A stretch of DNA of 38,955 nt from assembly GCA_012518685.1 (NCBI GenBank), contig JAAYRQ010000135.1, positions 1-38,955 of the forward strand, given 5' to 3'. Made by a program: the position numbers and the translations under genes. This DNA comes from Syntrophomonadaceae bacterium (GTDB taxonomy: Bacteria > Bacillota > Syntrophomonadia > Syntrophomonadales > Syntrophomonadaceae). Below, piece by piece: positions 7,873 through 15,840 of the stretch; position 1 is the stretch's first letter; each line of letters begins with the position of its first letter. The notes beneath the pieces were generated by a model, which worked only from the letters and a program-made list of their open reading frames with translations, did not search any database and was not told where the DNA came from.

Positions 7873-8701
7873 AGTTTCTCACCAATACCTCATCAACCTC
7901 TCCCCTCATATCACCTTTTGAATTTATAGCTCGTTTTGCTTGAACGGTTTCTATTTTATAATCTTTATAAAGTTCTTTTATGAAATTAGTTGCTGAGTTA
8001 GAAAGCAAAAATTTTACATCTCTATCATTTAGCTTATCACATAATTTTTTAAGTCTAATCTGCTCATTTCTATCAAATCCACCTTTGTCATACCCTGTAA
8101 AGTTGGAACTATCTGAAACTGGATCATAGGGTGGATCAAAATAAACGAAACTACCCCTTCTTATGCCTTTAACTGCTTCCTCAAAATCACCACATCTAAA
8201 AGTAATATTAGCCTTATTAAAATAATTACTAACAGCCTTTAAGGTTATGGCATTAACAAAGTCAGGATTTTTATATTTTCCAAAAGGAGCATTGAATTCT
8301 CCTTGTTGATTTACCCTAAATAGCCCATTAAAACAAGTCTTATTCAAGTAATGTATTCTTGATGCTCTTTCAATATCCGTTAGTTTCTCATATCTTTCTT
8401 TATCTCGATCAAGTTCCCTTATTTCATAAAAATAATCTGAGGTGTTTTCGTGATTTTGAAGATCCTCGATTAGTTCATCAACATTATCTTTTATAACTTT
8501 ATATAGATTAATTAATTCTTCATTAATGTCATTAACAACTGCCTTTTTTCGTTGTAGATGAAAAAAAACTGCCCCACCACCCAGAAACGGTTCATAGTAT
8601 GTCGATATTTTATCTGGAATGTATTTTTCAATCTCTGGCAATAATTGCCTTTTGCCCCCTACCCATTTAACGACAGGGGCAACAAGTGGATTTCTTTTCA
8701 T
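7865..8701 (-). CDS. DNA adenine methyltransferase, D12 class (Dam/DpnM-like)
   Basis: Transfers methyl from SAM to N6 of adenine, protecting host DNA from the adjacent nuclease. Its 278 residues match the Dam family. The N-terminal KWVGGKRQLLPEI and the SAM-binding YEPFLGGGAVFF come first, and the catalytic DPPY lies at 189-192. Residues near 124-146 (FNGLFRVNQQGEFNAPFGKY) closely resemble the GATC-specific Dam signature, so GATC is the likely target. It is the first gene of the RM island and starts about 90 bases beyond the rlmH stop codon, in the same direction. The ATG is preceded by a GGGGGTGG-type site. Confidence 0.9.
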   Translation of the reverse strand: MKRNPLVAPVVKWVGGKRQLLPEIEKYIPDKISTYYEPFLGGGAVFFHLQRKKAVVNDINEELINLYKVIKDNVDELIEDLQNHENTSDYFYEIRELDRDKERYEKLTDIERASRIHYLNKTCFNGLFRVNQQGEFNAPFGKYKNPDFVNAITLKAVSNYFNKANITFRCGDFEEAVKGIRRGSFVYFDPPYDPVSDSSNFTGYDKGGFDRNEQIRLKKLCDKLNDRDVKFLLSNSATNFIKELYKDYKIETVQAKRAINSKGDMRGEVDEVLVRNYE

Positions 8702-8789
8702 TAAGCTTCCACCCCCATTATTTCTCTTTACATTGTATCAAAAATAGTGAGAAAATAGCACCCTTAATGGATTTTACAAAAATATGAAG

Positions 8790-8811
8790 TTATTTATGAT
8801 AGGGTTCATTT
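8790..8811. repeat. 22-bp direct repeat, proximal boundary at the rlmH 3' end (att-like)
   Basis: Covers the final codons (NEPYHK) and stop of rlmH; identical to 6185-6206. The rlmH frame is complete on the chromosomal side, as expected when an element uses a site that restores the gene end. Confidence 0.8.
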
Positions 8812-9269
8812 CTTAATATTTTAAAACTTCGATATATCTGCTCTACCAAAATCATAACCGCCATTTGATGTGGAAATGTCATAGCTGAGAAGGAATAAGT
8901 CGCATTAGCCCGCAATTTTACTTCATTAGCCACCCCATAAGAACTGCCGATAATAAATATTAGCCGTTTTTTACCTGATAAATTATACTTTTCTAATTCT
9001 CGAGCGAATTTTATCGAACTTAAAGTCGTGCCTCCTATGTCTAATAGGATAACAATATCGTCTGCAGTAATATTTTTTAGTAGTTTTTGCCCTTCCTTAG
9101 CCAAGGCATTAGTAATTTCCTTTTTATTCGCATTAGGGCTTAGCTTTTCCTCAAAACCATCCACTAATTCCGTAGCCATATAAGGATTAAGCCTTTTTAA
9201 GTATTCATTAATACCTGCTAAATAGAAAGGTTCTCTTATTTTCCCTACTGAATATAGGTAATATTTCAT
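8790..9269 (-). CDS. rlmH: 23S rRNA pseudouridine-1915 N3-methyltransferase RlmH
   Basis: Methylates N3 of pseudouridine 1915 in helix 69 of 23S rRNA, using SAM on assembled 70S ribosomes. The 159-residue length is exact for this SPOUT enzyme. The C-terminal trefoil knot signature is clear: FIIGSSYG, then MTFPHQMAVMILVEQIYRSFKI and the terminal PYHK. The third glycine-loop positions (SSYG in place of the common GADG) are a small departure. Its 3' end is the boundary of the RM island. Upstream is murA, separated by a terminator. Confidence 0.95.
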   Translation of the reverse strand: MKYYLYSVGKIREPFYLAGINEYLKRLNPYMATELVDGFEEKLSPNANKKEITNALAKEGQKLLKNITADDIVILLDIGGTTLSSIKFARELEKYNLSGKKRLIFIIGSSYGVANEVKLRANATYSFSAMTFPHQMAVMILVEQIYRSFKILRNEPYHK

Positions 9270-9298
9270 AAAAAACTCCTATTTTCCTTAAAAATAAA

Positions 9299-9320
9299 GC
9301 GTTCCTTAGCTAAGAAACGC
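9299..9320 (-). terminator. Terminator after murA
   Basis: On the minus strand GCGTTTCTTAG pairs with CTAAGGAACGC, with one mismatch in the stem, followed by TTTATTTTT. It lies shortly past the murA stop codon and before rlmH. Confidence 0.75.
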
Positions 9321-9343
9321 CTTTTTACTAAATTATTATATTT

Positions 9344-10594
9344 TTAGGAAACTTTCGCTCCAAGGTTAGTCAATTTTTCTCTAACATTTTCATAGCCTCT
9401 AAAGATATGGATGGCATCTTCTATTTTCGTTTCACCCTCAGCAGCCAATGCCGCTAGTATTAAGGCAGCTCCTGCCCGTAAATCAGTAGCCTTAACGGTC
9501 GTGCCGTGCAAGTAATCTACTCCTTCCACTACAGCCGTATGTCCTTCAACCTTAATTTTAGCACCCATCCTTTTTAATTCATCTACTATTTGGAAACGGT
9601 TTTCAAATACATTTTCTACTATTACACTCGGTCCTTCTGCCAAACATAAGAGGGCCATCATCTGTGACTGCATATCAGTAGGAAAACCTGGATAAGGTAG
9701 GGTTTTGATGTCTATAGGATTAATAGCTTGCCCTGCCTTTACGATTAAGCCACTATCTGTATTTTCTACTAAGGCACCTGTTTCTTGTAACTTTGCTATT
9801 ACTGGATGTAAGTGGGTAGGGATAACATTTTCTATCAATATTTCCCCTTTTGTAATTGCGGCTGCTATCATAAAAGTACCTGCCTCAATACGGTCAGGGA
9901 TAATACTGTATCTTCCACCTATTAATTCATCTACCCCTTCTATTTTAATCACATCAGTACCAGCCCCTCTAATCCTAGCTCCCATAGAATTGAGGAAGTT
10001 AGCCAAATCTACTATTTCTGGCTCTTTAGCAGAGTTTTCTATAATCGTAGTACCCTTAGCCTTAGCAGCCATCATGATAATATTCTCTGTGGCTCCTACA
10101 CTAGGAAAATCTAAATAAACACTAGCGCCAGTAGGGTTTTTAGCATTAGCATAGATGTAGCCATGTTCTATCTGTATTTCTGAGCCTAGTGCCTGTACTC
10201 CTTTTATATGCAAATCCATAGGACGAGAACCTATATCACATCCCCCAGGTAGGGAAATAATCGCTTCCTTTTGTCTGCCTAACATGGCCCCTAAGAATAG
10301 GTTAGAGGCCCTTAGCATTTTGGCTAATTCATAAGAAGTCTTAGTTTTTAAAGAACTATTGGGCGGACAAATAGATAGACTGCCATCTGGTCGCCAATGA
10401 GTAGTAACACCGATATCGTTAAGGATTTTGTCCATTATTTCCACATCTCGAATACGGGGCAGGTTATCTAATATAACTTCCCCCTCTGCTAGGATGCTAG
10501 CTGCCATTAATACTAAGCCTGCATTTTTAGCACCACTTACCCGAACCTGTCCTAACAGGGGATAGCCCCCTTCTATTTGTAAAGCACTTAGCAA
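9344..10594 (-). CDS. murA: UDP-N-acetylglucosamine 1-carboxyvinyltransferase MurA
   Basis: Catalyses the first committed step of peptidoglycan synthesis: enolpyruvyl transfer from PEP to UDP-GlcNAc in the cytosol. The N-terminus has the family's RVSGAKNAGL. The active-site loop PGGCDIGSRPMDLHIKG carries the cysteine (residue 119 from the chosen start) that fosfomycin alkylates in typical MurA. The domain repeat and C-terminal DLRAGAALILAAL are present. I chose TTG at 10594 because GAGAGGTG lies six bases ahead of it; a GTG three codons upstream falls inside that site. The 416 residues fit the family. Confidence 0.93.
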   Translation of the reverse strand: MLSALQIEGGYPLLGQVRVSGAKNAGLVLMAASILAEGEVILDNLPRIRDVEIMDKILNDIGVTTHWRPDGSLSICPPNSSLKTKTSYELAKMLRASNLFLGAMLGRQKEAIISLPGGCDIGSRPMDLHIKGVQALGSEIQIEHGYIYANAKNPTGASVYLDFPSVGATENIIMMAAKAKGTTIIENSAKEPEIVDLANFLNSMGARIRGAGTDVIKIEGVDELIGGRYSIIPDRIEAGTFMIAAAITKGEILIENVIPTHLHPVIAKLQETGALVENTDSGLIVKAGQAINPIDIKTLPYPGFPTDMQSQMMALLCLAEGPSVIVENVFENRFQIVDELKRMGAKIKVEGHTAVVEGVDYLHGTTVKATDLRAGAALILAALAAEGETKIEDAIHIFRGYENVREKLTNLGAKVS

Positions 10595-10611
10595 AATACA
10601 CACCTCTCGCC

Positions 10612-11450
10612 CTAATAGTTTTTTTCTAACATATTATAAAAATCATTAATAAATGTATGATACTTTTTACCTGTAGCCTTTTCTAGGGCATTTGCCATAG
10701 AATTACCTTGACCTAAATATTCCAAGGTTAAAAAAATTTTGTCCTCACCATAATTATCTACCAAATACTCTACTAATTGCAAGGATTCCCAATAAGCTAT
10801 GGATTGATCTAATTTATCGAAACTTTTTTCTAAGTCTTTTATCTCATAATAGTTAAAGGGTTTCCCTTAACAAAAGGATTATCGAACTGAAAACTAGTCA
10901 CCCTTTTTTCTACATACTGGGCAACCCCTTCTGTCCACCAACGATTATAGTTGCCCTTAGTAAGGTCATCAATTAATAAATGAGCAAATTCATGCACCAT
11001 AGGTCCTTCTCTGTAAAATTCATCCTCTAGCTTATAAGTAAGCCAAGCCCCAGGTGATAATATACGGATAGAACCCGCCCAATACACCCCCATAGCTTGT
11101 TCATTCTTATCCCAACCAAAACTTTGAGCCAAGCTTTCGGTATCAGGATACACTACAATGGTAGTCTTCTTGTCTGGACTATAGGCGAATATCCTAGTCA
11201 CTTCTAGATAGCTTCTATCAGCTGCGGCAGCTATTTCATCAATATATTGAATATCTTCGTCACTATACTTAATTATGAAATACTCTGATTCAACGGTATT
11301 AAAGCTAGCCGTTCGCCAACTAATTTCTTGTCCTACCATAGCCCGCATTACAGCTTGACTATTTTTAGTAATAATGAACAAAATTATTAAGCCTATTATT
11401 AAAATTAAGCCTAATGCCTTGGGTGAACTGATATCTCTTATCCCCAACAT
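10612..11450 (-). pseudogene. Peptidase-MA-like zinc metalloprotease, frameshifted
   Basis: Membrane-anchored putative metalloprotease. The first frame (from 11450) has an N-terminal hydrophobic segment (about residues 10-28) and the zinc motif HEFAH followed by WWTEGVAQYVE, which gives the third ligand glutamate. It stops at 10839 after ...VKGNPLTIMR. The -1 frame continues the protein from the same point as FNYYEIKDLEKS...YNMLEKNY to 10612, about 75 further residues typical of this family's C-terminus. The shift lies at C CCT TTA (10854-10860), which fits the X XXY YYZ slippery pattern in the zero frame. It could be a real mutation, a sequencing error or programmed frameshifting; a mutation or error is more likely. 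Confidence 0.75.
10854..10860 (-). other. Slippery heptamer CCCTTTA at the frameshift point
   Basis: In the zero frame the codons read C CCT TTA; slipping back one base gives CCC TTT and then AAC TAT, exactly the frame that completes the protein. No strong downstream stem-loop is visible. A purine-rich AAGGGA lies immediately upstream, closer than the 10-14 bases usual for a stimulatory Shine-Dalgarno. Confidence 0.4.
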
Positions 11451-11520
11451 AACATATCACTCCCCTTAGTAATTAATTATACTATCAATCATCTAAGGAA
11501 AGGATAAGTAAATAATGGTA

Positions 11521-12429
11521 CTATTCTTTGAGATATTCTGTTACTGCCATACCTGCTACAACCCCGTCACCTACGGCAGTTGCTACCTGTCTAGCAGTTT
11601 TAACCCTAATATCGCCTGCAGCATATACCCCAGGCACAGCAGTTTCCATATTTTCATTAGTAGGGATATAGCCATCTACGGTTTCTAAAAAGCCTGCTAA
11701 AAATTCTGTAGCTGGCACTAATCCTATGCTGACAAAGACCCCTTCTACGGATAGATCTTCCTCTTGCCCAGTATTAACATCTTTTAAAACCAGACTTTCC
11801 ATAAGGCTATCACCTTTTATACTGCTTACAACCTTATTAAGCTTTAATTCTATATTATTAGTAACCTTCATCTTGTCTATGGCAGTTTGATTAGCCCTAA
11901 AGCCTTCCCTGCGGTGTACCAAATACACCTTATCGGCAATATCTGCTAAATACAAAGCCTCCTTAACCGCTGAATCCCCACCACCTATTACTGCTACCTT
12001 AGCATTCCCAAAAAAAGCACCATCACAAGTAGCACAATAAGACACACCGCGACCGATAAACTCATCCTCGCCTAACACTCCTAACTCTCGTCGCTTAGCA
12101 CCTACGGCTATAATAATCGCCCTAGTCAAATACTCTTTACCAGAGCTAGTAATGATTTTCTTACCTTCAGCTACCTCTTCTATACTAGCGACTTCATCCA
12201 TCTCTATTTCCGTTCCGAACCTTTCAGCTTGTTTACGGAAATCCTCCATTAAATCAACCCCATTAACTCCAAAAGGAAAACCAGGATAATTATCTATTAA
12301 GTCAGTCTGGGCTGTATTCCCTCCTATTACACCCTTTTCTAGGATGAGGGTTTTTAACTTAGCCCTACCTGTATAAATAGCAGCACTAAAGCCTGCGGCT
12401 CCACTTCCTATTATTATAACATCATACAT
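11521..12429 (-). CDS. trxB: Thioredoxin-disulfide reductase
   Basis: NAD(P)H-dependent flavoenzyme that reduces thioredoxin in the cytosol. The FAD-binding GSGAAGFSAAIY is at residues 8-19, the redox CATC at 132-135, the NAD(P)-binding GGGDSA follows at about 149-154, and the C-terminal FAD motif is GVYAAGDIR. At 302 residues it is full length. GAAAGGAG precedes the ATG. Both active-site positions are cysteine, so this one is not a selenoprotein although the cell encodes Sec insertion. Confidence 0.94.
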   Translation of the reverse strand: MYDVIIIGSGAAGFSAAIYTGRAKLKTLILEKGVIGGNTAQTDLIDNYPGFPFGVNGVDLMEDFRKQAERFGTEIEMDEVASIEEVAEGKKIITSSGKEYLTRAIIIAVGAKRRELGVLGEDEFIGRGVSYCATCDGAFFGNAKVAVIGGGDSAVKEALYLADIADKVYLVHRREGFRANQTAIDKMKVTNNIELKLNKVVSSIKGDSLMESLVLKDVNTGQEEDLSVEGVFVSIGLVPATEFLAGFLETVDGYIPTNENMETAVPGVYAAGDIRVKTARQVATAVGDGVVAGMAVTEYLKE

Positions 12430-12520
12430 AGTTAATACTCCTTTCTTAGTAAGCCTTTTTACAACTTAATGTAACTCACTCTATTATGTGTAACTTTTTA
12501 CTATTTTACTAGCAAACAGA

Positions 12521-12550
12521 AAAACCCTGACCCTATGCGGTCAGGGTTTT
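12521..12550 (-). terminator. Terminator between the M23 peptidase gene and trxB
   Basis: A perfect 12-bp stem (AAAACCCTGACC / GGTCAGGGTTTT) with a six-base loop lies directly after the stop codon of the M23 peptidase gene. A/T runs on both sides allow it to act in either direction. Confidence 0.85.
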
Positions 12551-12559
12551 AATTATCTT

Positions 12560-13909
12560 CTAACGCAGATATGATAAGGGGTTTTTAAAGCTACCACCTG
12601 CTAAGACCTCAAAATGCAAGTGGGGTCCCGAGCTTCTACCTGTAGAACCCACTGTAGCAATATTTTCTCCCTTCACAACCCTTTGTCCAGTTGAAACATT
12701 AATACTATTACAATGGGCATATCTTGTAACTATGCCGTTACCGTGGTCAACAATAACAAAATTGCCATATCCACCTTGCCAACCTGTAAAGGTAACATAA
12801 CCCGAATCAGCAGCTCTAATAGGAGAACCTAATTTTGTAGCTATATCTATGGCAGTATGTGCACTTCTATACCCATTAGTAATACTGCCCGAGGTCGGCC
12901 AATCCAAAGCCCCTGAACCTACTACTGGGGAGCCACCACGGGAAGCAACTGTTACGGCACTACCTTTGACGATAATTTTGTCTATCGCCTTTTCTAAAAC
13001 AGTTTCTTTCGTGATTTCCCTTTCTTCAATAATTCCATTTATTTTAGTTGCTTTATAGGCTATTTGTTTTTGCCCATCCTTGCCATTTTGCTTAATCCTA
13101 ATAGTGGTCGTCGAATTTTTGTCGGTTTCTACTACAGTCTCAAAAGGAATGGCTTCTACCTTTTCCCCCTCTACCTTAGCCATAACATTAAGATATGGCT
13201 TGCTTTTAACTAAAATTAGTTCCTGTCCTAAGGATAAGTCCTCTTTAGTTAAGCTATTGGCTTTAACTATTTCATCCACATACATATCATTGCGACGAGC
13301 TATAAGCCATAAGGAATCGCCTTCTTCGACTATGTATTTTTCGGGATTTTTAGTGCCAGTAGTAATTAAGGTATAAGCGTCTTCTGGAGACATTACCTCG
13401 TCAACTTCCACCATTTTTTCAACTATTTTTACCTTTTCCACAAAAGCTAATTCGACTAGCTTTTCACCTTCATCTTGTTCTTCATAAGTGCTTTTGATTT
13501 CTTTTAGCAGCTTTTCGGCTTGGGCACTGTTAGTTACATAAGCAATAGCTTCCCCTTTTACTTCTAAGCCAACTGCCATAGTTTTAAACTTCAAGATTTG
13601 CTGGAACTCTTTTTCCAAATCAGCCGTCTTAATAATAGCTGACTTTTTAACTAGGCTTCTTTTAAATTCAATATTATTAGCTAGTTCTAGTTTCTTAGCA
13701 CAGTTTTTCTCTTCAGCCAGCTTGATTTCATTAATAGTTTTTTCAGCCTGGCTTTTATTAGTAACTGCAAACTTCTTCTCACCATCAACTACTACTGAAC
13801 AAGCTGGGGTCTTAAAAACAAAGGCCCATAATAAGCTAGCTATTAAAACTAAGCTAATACCTATAATAATAGGAGTAAGTCTAGCTTTATTCTGCATTAA
13901 ATATTCCAT
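12560..13909 (-). CDS. LysM-G5-M23 cell-wall peptidase
   Basis: Membrane-anchored or secreted peptidoglycan endopeptidase of 449 residues. An N-terminal transmembrane segment (about 12-32) leads to a helical region. A LysM follows at about 192-235 (YIVEEGDSLWLIARRNDMYV), then a G5 domain at about 241-316, and an M23 (LytM/DD-endopeptidase) domain at about 346-440. Zinc ligands are visible: His351 and Asp355 in HTAID, and His430-Leu-His432 in GPHLHFEV. This architecture is common in Clostridia for cell-wall remodelling during growth or sporulation. The start is uncertain: an internal ATG at codon 5 is also possible. Confidence 0.9.
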   Translation of the reverse strand: MEYLMQNKARLTPIIIGISLVLIASLLWAFVFKTPACSVVVDGEKKFAVTNKSQAEKTINEIKLAEEKNCAKKLELANNIEFKRSLVKKSAIIKTADLEKEFQQILKFKTMAVGLEVKGEAIAYVTNSAQAEKLLKEIKSTYEEQDEGEKLVELAFVEKVKIVEKMVEVDEVMSPEDAYTLITTGTKNPEKYIVEEGDSLWLIARRNDMYVDEIVKANSLTKEDLSLGQELILVKSKPYLNVMAKVEGEKVEAIPFETVVETDKNSTTTIRIKQNGKDGQKQIAYKATKINGIIEEREITKETVLEKAIDKIIVKGSAVTVASRGGSPVVGSGALDWPTSGSITNGYRSAHTAIDIATKLGSPIRAADSGYVTFTGWQGGYGNFVIVDHGNGIVTRYAHCNSINVSTGQRVVKGENIATVGSTGRSSGPHLHFEVLAGGSFKNPLSYLR

Positions 13910-14011
13910 AATTAATAATACTCTCCATAAATATTTAATATTTTAATCAATTTCTTTTATTCTATGTCTAATCTTAAAATTCCTGCTTATAAAATAACTT
14001 TCAACAAATAT

Positions 14012-15382
14012 TTAGCCGATTTGTTTAAGTAAATCTAAAAAAATCGCACCTTCTAGTCTGTTTTTATGCATAATACAGGAAATATTATCAGGCTTATTTA
14101 AAGAATTAGTCGCTTTTAAATTATTAGCGTGACAACCACCTCCACAAAAAAATCTCGCCCAACATCTTTGACATTCTGCTTTATTAGCTAAAGTATGCTG
14201 ACTAAAGATGTTTTTAATATTATTGTCTAGGGACCTGTCAATAACATTCCCCATATAATAATCCTTTTCCCCGACGAATTGATGACAAGGATATATATCA
14301 CCTTCGGGGGTAACTACTATATATTCAACCCCTGCCCCGCAACCAGTCTGTCTTTTTGCGATACAGGGACCTTTTTGCAAGTTAAGATTATAATGAAAAA
14401 AACTAATCTCTTGTCCTGCCCTATAATATTCTAATAGTTTTTTAGTAAGATTATCATATTCAGCTAATACTTGGGGTAAGTCTTCCTCCCTAATAGCATA
14501 TTCATCATCACCTATGGCAGGTTCTAAGGATAAAGAGTTAAAGCCTAAATCAACTATATGTGCTAAGTCTTGACTAAAATCAAGATTATCCCTAGTAAAA
14601 GTACCTCTAATATAGTAGCTACTAGGATTACGGTTCAGCATTTCTTTAAAATTAGGCAATATCGTATTATAGGTACCTTCACCCTCGGGGGTTACCCGAT
14701 TCCTATCATTAGTTTCTGGTCTGCCATCCAGACTTAAAATTATACTTATGTTTTCAGTTATTATGTAATCTATAATCTCTTCATCTAATAAAACCCCATT
14801 AGTAGTTAGGGTAAAATTAAAAACCTTATCCGTATTTTGCTCGATTTCCCTAGCATAGCTTACGATTTCCTTTACTACCGCAAAATTAAGTAAGGGTTCC
14901 CCACCGAAAAAATCCACTTCTAAGTTCCTTATCCCCTTACTTTCCTGCACTAAAAAGTCTATCGCCCTTTTGCCGATTTCAAAAGGCATTAAGGCAGGCT
15001 TCTGCCCAAAATTACCCTGACTAGCAAAACAATACTTACACCTTAAATTACATAAATGAGCTATATTTAAACATACAGCCTTAACTGTCATCTGGCTATA
15101 ATCAATATATTCATTACAAGGCTCCGTAAATATAGCCCCATCTCCATAGGTTATTAACAACTCTTCCATGACCTTAAAGGCTTCCTCACCATACTTAAAA
15201 GTACAAAATTCCAAAGCTCGGTAAAAGTCGCCTTCATACTTAATTAAATTATTAATATAAGCAAAAGCTATTTCATCTAATAAATGAATGGCACCACTAT
15301 TAACATCTAGTAGTATATTATAGTCTTCATATTGGTACAAATGGATATTAGCAGTAAAATCATATCCTGCCAAACTATGCAT
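14012..15382 (-). CDS. scfB: SCIFF peptide maturase, radical SAM/SPASM protein ScfB
   Basis: Forms thioether (sactionine-type) crosslinks in the SCIFF precursor encoded just upstream. Its 456 residues fit the family. An N-terminal PqqD/RRE-like region (about 1-95) precedes the radical-SAM motif CNLRCKYC with cysteines at 111, 115 and 118. The C-terminal SPASM region has further cysteines (GCGAGVEY, PCHQF, CQRCWARFFCGGGCH, SCIMHK) for auxiliary clusters. AGGAGG precedes the ATG. The pairing with scfA is a well-known clostridial hallmark. Confidence 0.95.
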   Translation of the reverse strand: MHSLAGYDFTANIHLYQYEDYNILLDVNSGAIHLLDEIAFAYINNLIKYEGDFYRALEFCTFKYGEEAFKVMEELLITYGDGAIFTEPCNEYIDYSQMTVKAVCLNIAHLCNLRCKYCFASQGNFGQKPALMPFEIGKRAIDFLVQESKGIRNLEVDFFGGEPLLNFAVVKEIVSYAREIEQNTDKVFNFTLTTNGVLLDEEIIDYIITENISIILSLDGRPETNDRNRVTPEGEGTYNTILPNFKEMLNRNPSSYYIRGTFTRDNLDFSQDLAHIVDLGFNSLSLEPAIGDDEYAIREEDLPQVLAEYDNLTKKLLEYYRAGQEISFFHYNLNLQKGPCIAKRQTGCGAGVEYIVVTPEGDIYPCHQFVGEKDYYMGNVIDRSLDNNIKNIFSQHTLANKAECQRCWARFFCGGGCHANNLKATNSLNKPDNISCIMHKNRLEGAIFLDLLKQIG

Positions 15383-15408
15383 TAACAGTTGCCTCCTATG
15401 AAAATAAA

Positions 15409-15419
15409 GGGCTAGGCCC
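15409..15419 (-). terminator. Weak hairpin between scfA and scfB
   Basis: On the minus strand GGGC-CTA-GCCC is followed by TTTATTTTC, in the 45-base gap after scfA. A small attenuator here would give more precursor peptide than enzyme. The stem is only four base pairs. Confidence 0.35.
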
Positions 15420-15427
15420 CTCGTTTC

Positions 15428-15565
15428 TTAATTTTTACAGACCTGATTACCTACAGTACAAGAAGTCTTACAAGCCGATTGGCAAGATGTTGCACATTCA
15501 CGGCAGTTAATATTTTTATCATTTTTTAAGTTAGGTCCTACTATAGTTTTAATATGTTTTTGCAT
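15428..15565 (-). CDS. scfA: SCIFF ribosomal peptide precursor (six cysteines)
   Basis: A 45-residue RiPP precursor. It begins MQKHIKTIVGPNLKN and ends with the Cys-rich core: CRECATSCQSACKTSC followed by TVGNQVCKN. All six cysteines lie in the last 25 residues, and the threonine right after the fifth cysteine is in the region where thioether links form in characterised SCIFF peptides. GGAGG lies nine bases upstream of the ATG. The maturase gene scfB follows 45 bases downstream. The mature product's role is not established. Confidence 0.95.
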   Translation of the reverse strand: MQKHIKTIVGPNLKNDKNINCRECATSCQSACKTSCTVGNQVCKN

Positions 15566-15632
15566 TATGAACTTCCTCCTTCCTTTTAGCTATTAAGTAA
15601 ATATATGATTTTTAATATAAAGTCTAAGTATT

Positions 15633-15665
15633 AGGTTCACTTCGTTCACACTTCTTTAATGGAGC
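15633..15665. repeat. 33-bp direct repeat, copy 1 (includes tRNA 3'-end sequence)
   Basis: Exact copy of 15689-15721, starting AGGTTCACTTCGTTCAC. Its last six bases repeat the 3' terminus (CCA end) of the adjacent tRNA-Gly, but no tRNA follows. It looks like the remnant of a duplicated tRNA tail. Confidence 0.8.
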
Positions 15666-15688
15666 ACCCTCTGGGCACCACTGATCAC

Positions 15689-15721
15689 AGGTTCACTTCG
15701 TTCACACTTCTTTAATGGAGC
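15689..15721. repeat. 33-bp direct repeat, copy 2 (overlaps the tRNA-Gly 3' end)
   Basis: The intact partner of 15633-15665; it runs from the downstream flank into the encoded CCA tail of tRNA-Gly. It contains TTCACTTCGTTCA, the reverse complement of the core of the REP-like units near 325 and 389. Confidence 0.8.
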
Positions 15722-15790
15722 GGAAGACGGGGGTCGAACCCGCGGCACCTGGCTTGGGAAGCCAGTGCTCTACCACTGAGCTACTTCCGC
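15716..15790 (-). tRNA. tRNA-Gly (anticodon CCC)
   Basis: Folds as a full cloverleaf. The acceptor GCGGAAG pairs with CTTCCGC. The D arm is GCTCAGTGGTAGAGC. The anticodon stem CTGGC/GCCAG holds loop TTCCCAA (anticodon CCC). The T arm contains GGTTCGACC. The discriminator is T and CCA is encoded. It reads GGG glycine codons. Confidence 0.95.
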
Positions 15791-15840
15791 ATCAATTTAA
15801 ATTCTAAAACAAAATTTTAACTTGGTCAATTTGCGTTTAT

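Larger units (their letters stand above)
6185..8811 (-). mobile_element. RM island inserted at the rlmH 3' end (SCC-like)
   Basis: About 2.6 kb bounded by exact 22-bp direct repeats, one of which is the rlmH 3' end. The interior carries only three genes: a D12-class adenine methyltransferase, a PD-(D/E)XK-like nuclease and a Cys-rich small protein. Staphylococcal SCC elements use the same place, with a core GAAGCNTATCATAAATGA; the core here is GAACCCTATCATAAATAA. No recombinase gene is present, so movement would need one in trans, or the island is a deletion remnant. Confidence 0.65.

Noticed and set aside
9705-10118. A 137-codon plus-strand open frame
   Set aside because: It lies wholly antisense to murA, whose frame has clear family motifs; composition reflects the opposite strand.
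11521-12429. Selenocysteine in thioredoxin reductase
   Set aside because: The redox motif is encoded CATC with ordinary cysteine codons and no in-frame TGA occurs.
15661-15690. A second, short tRNA next to tRNA-Gly
   Set aside because: Only the 3' tail bases and a short GTGGT-like stretch match; no acceptor or anticodon arm can be built.
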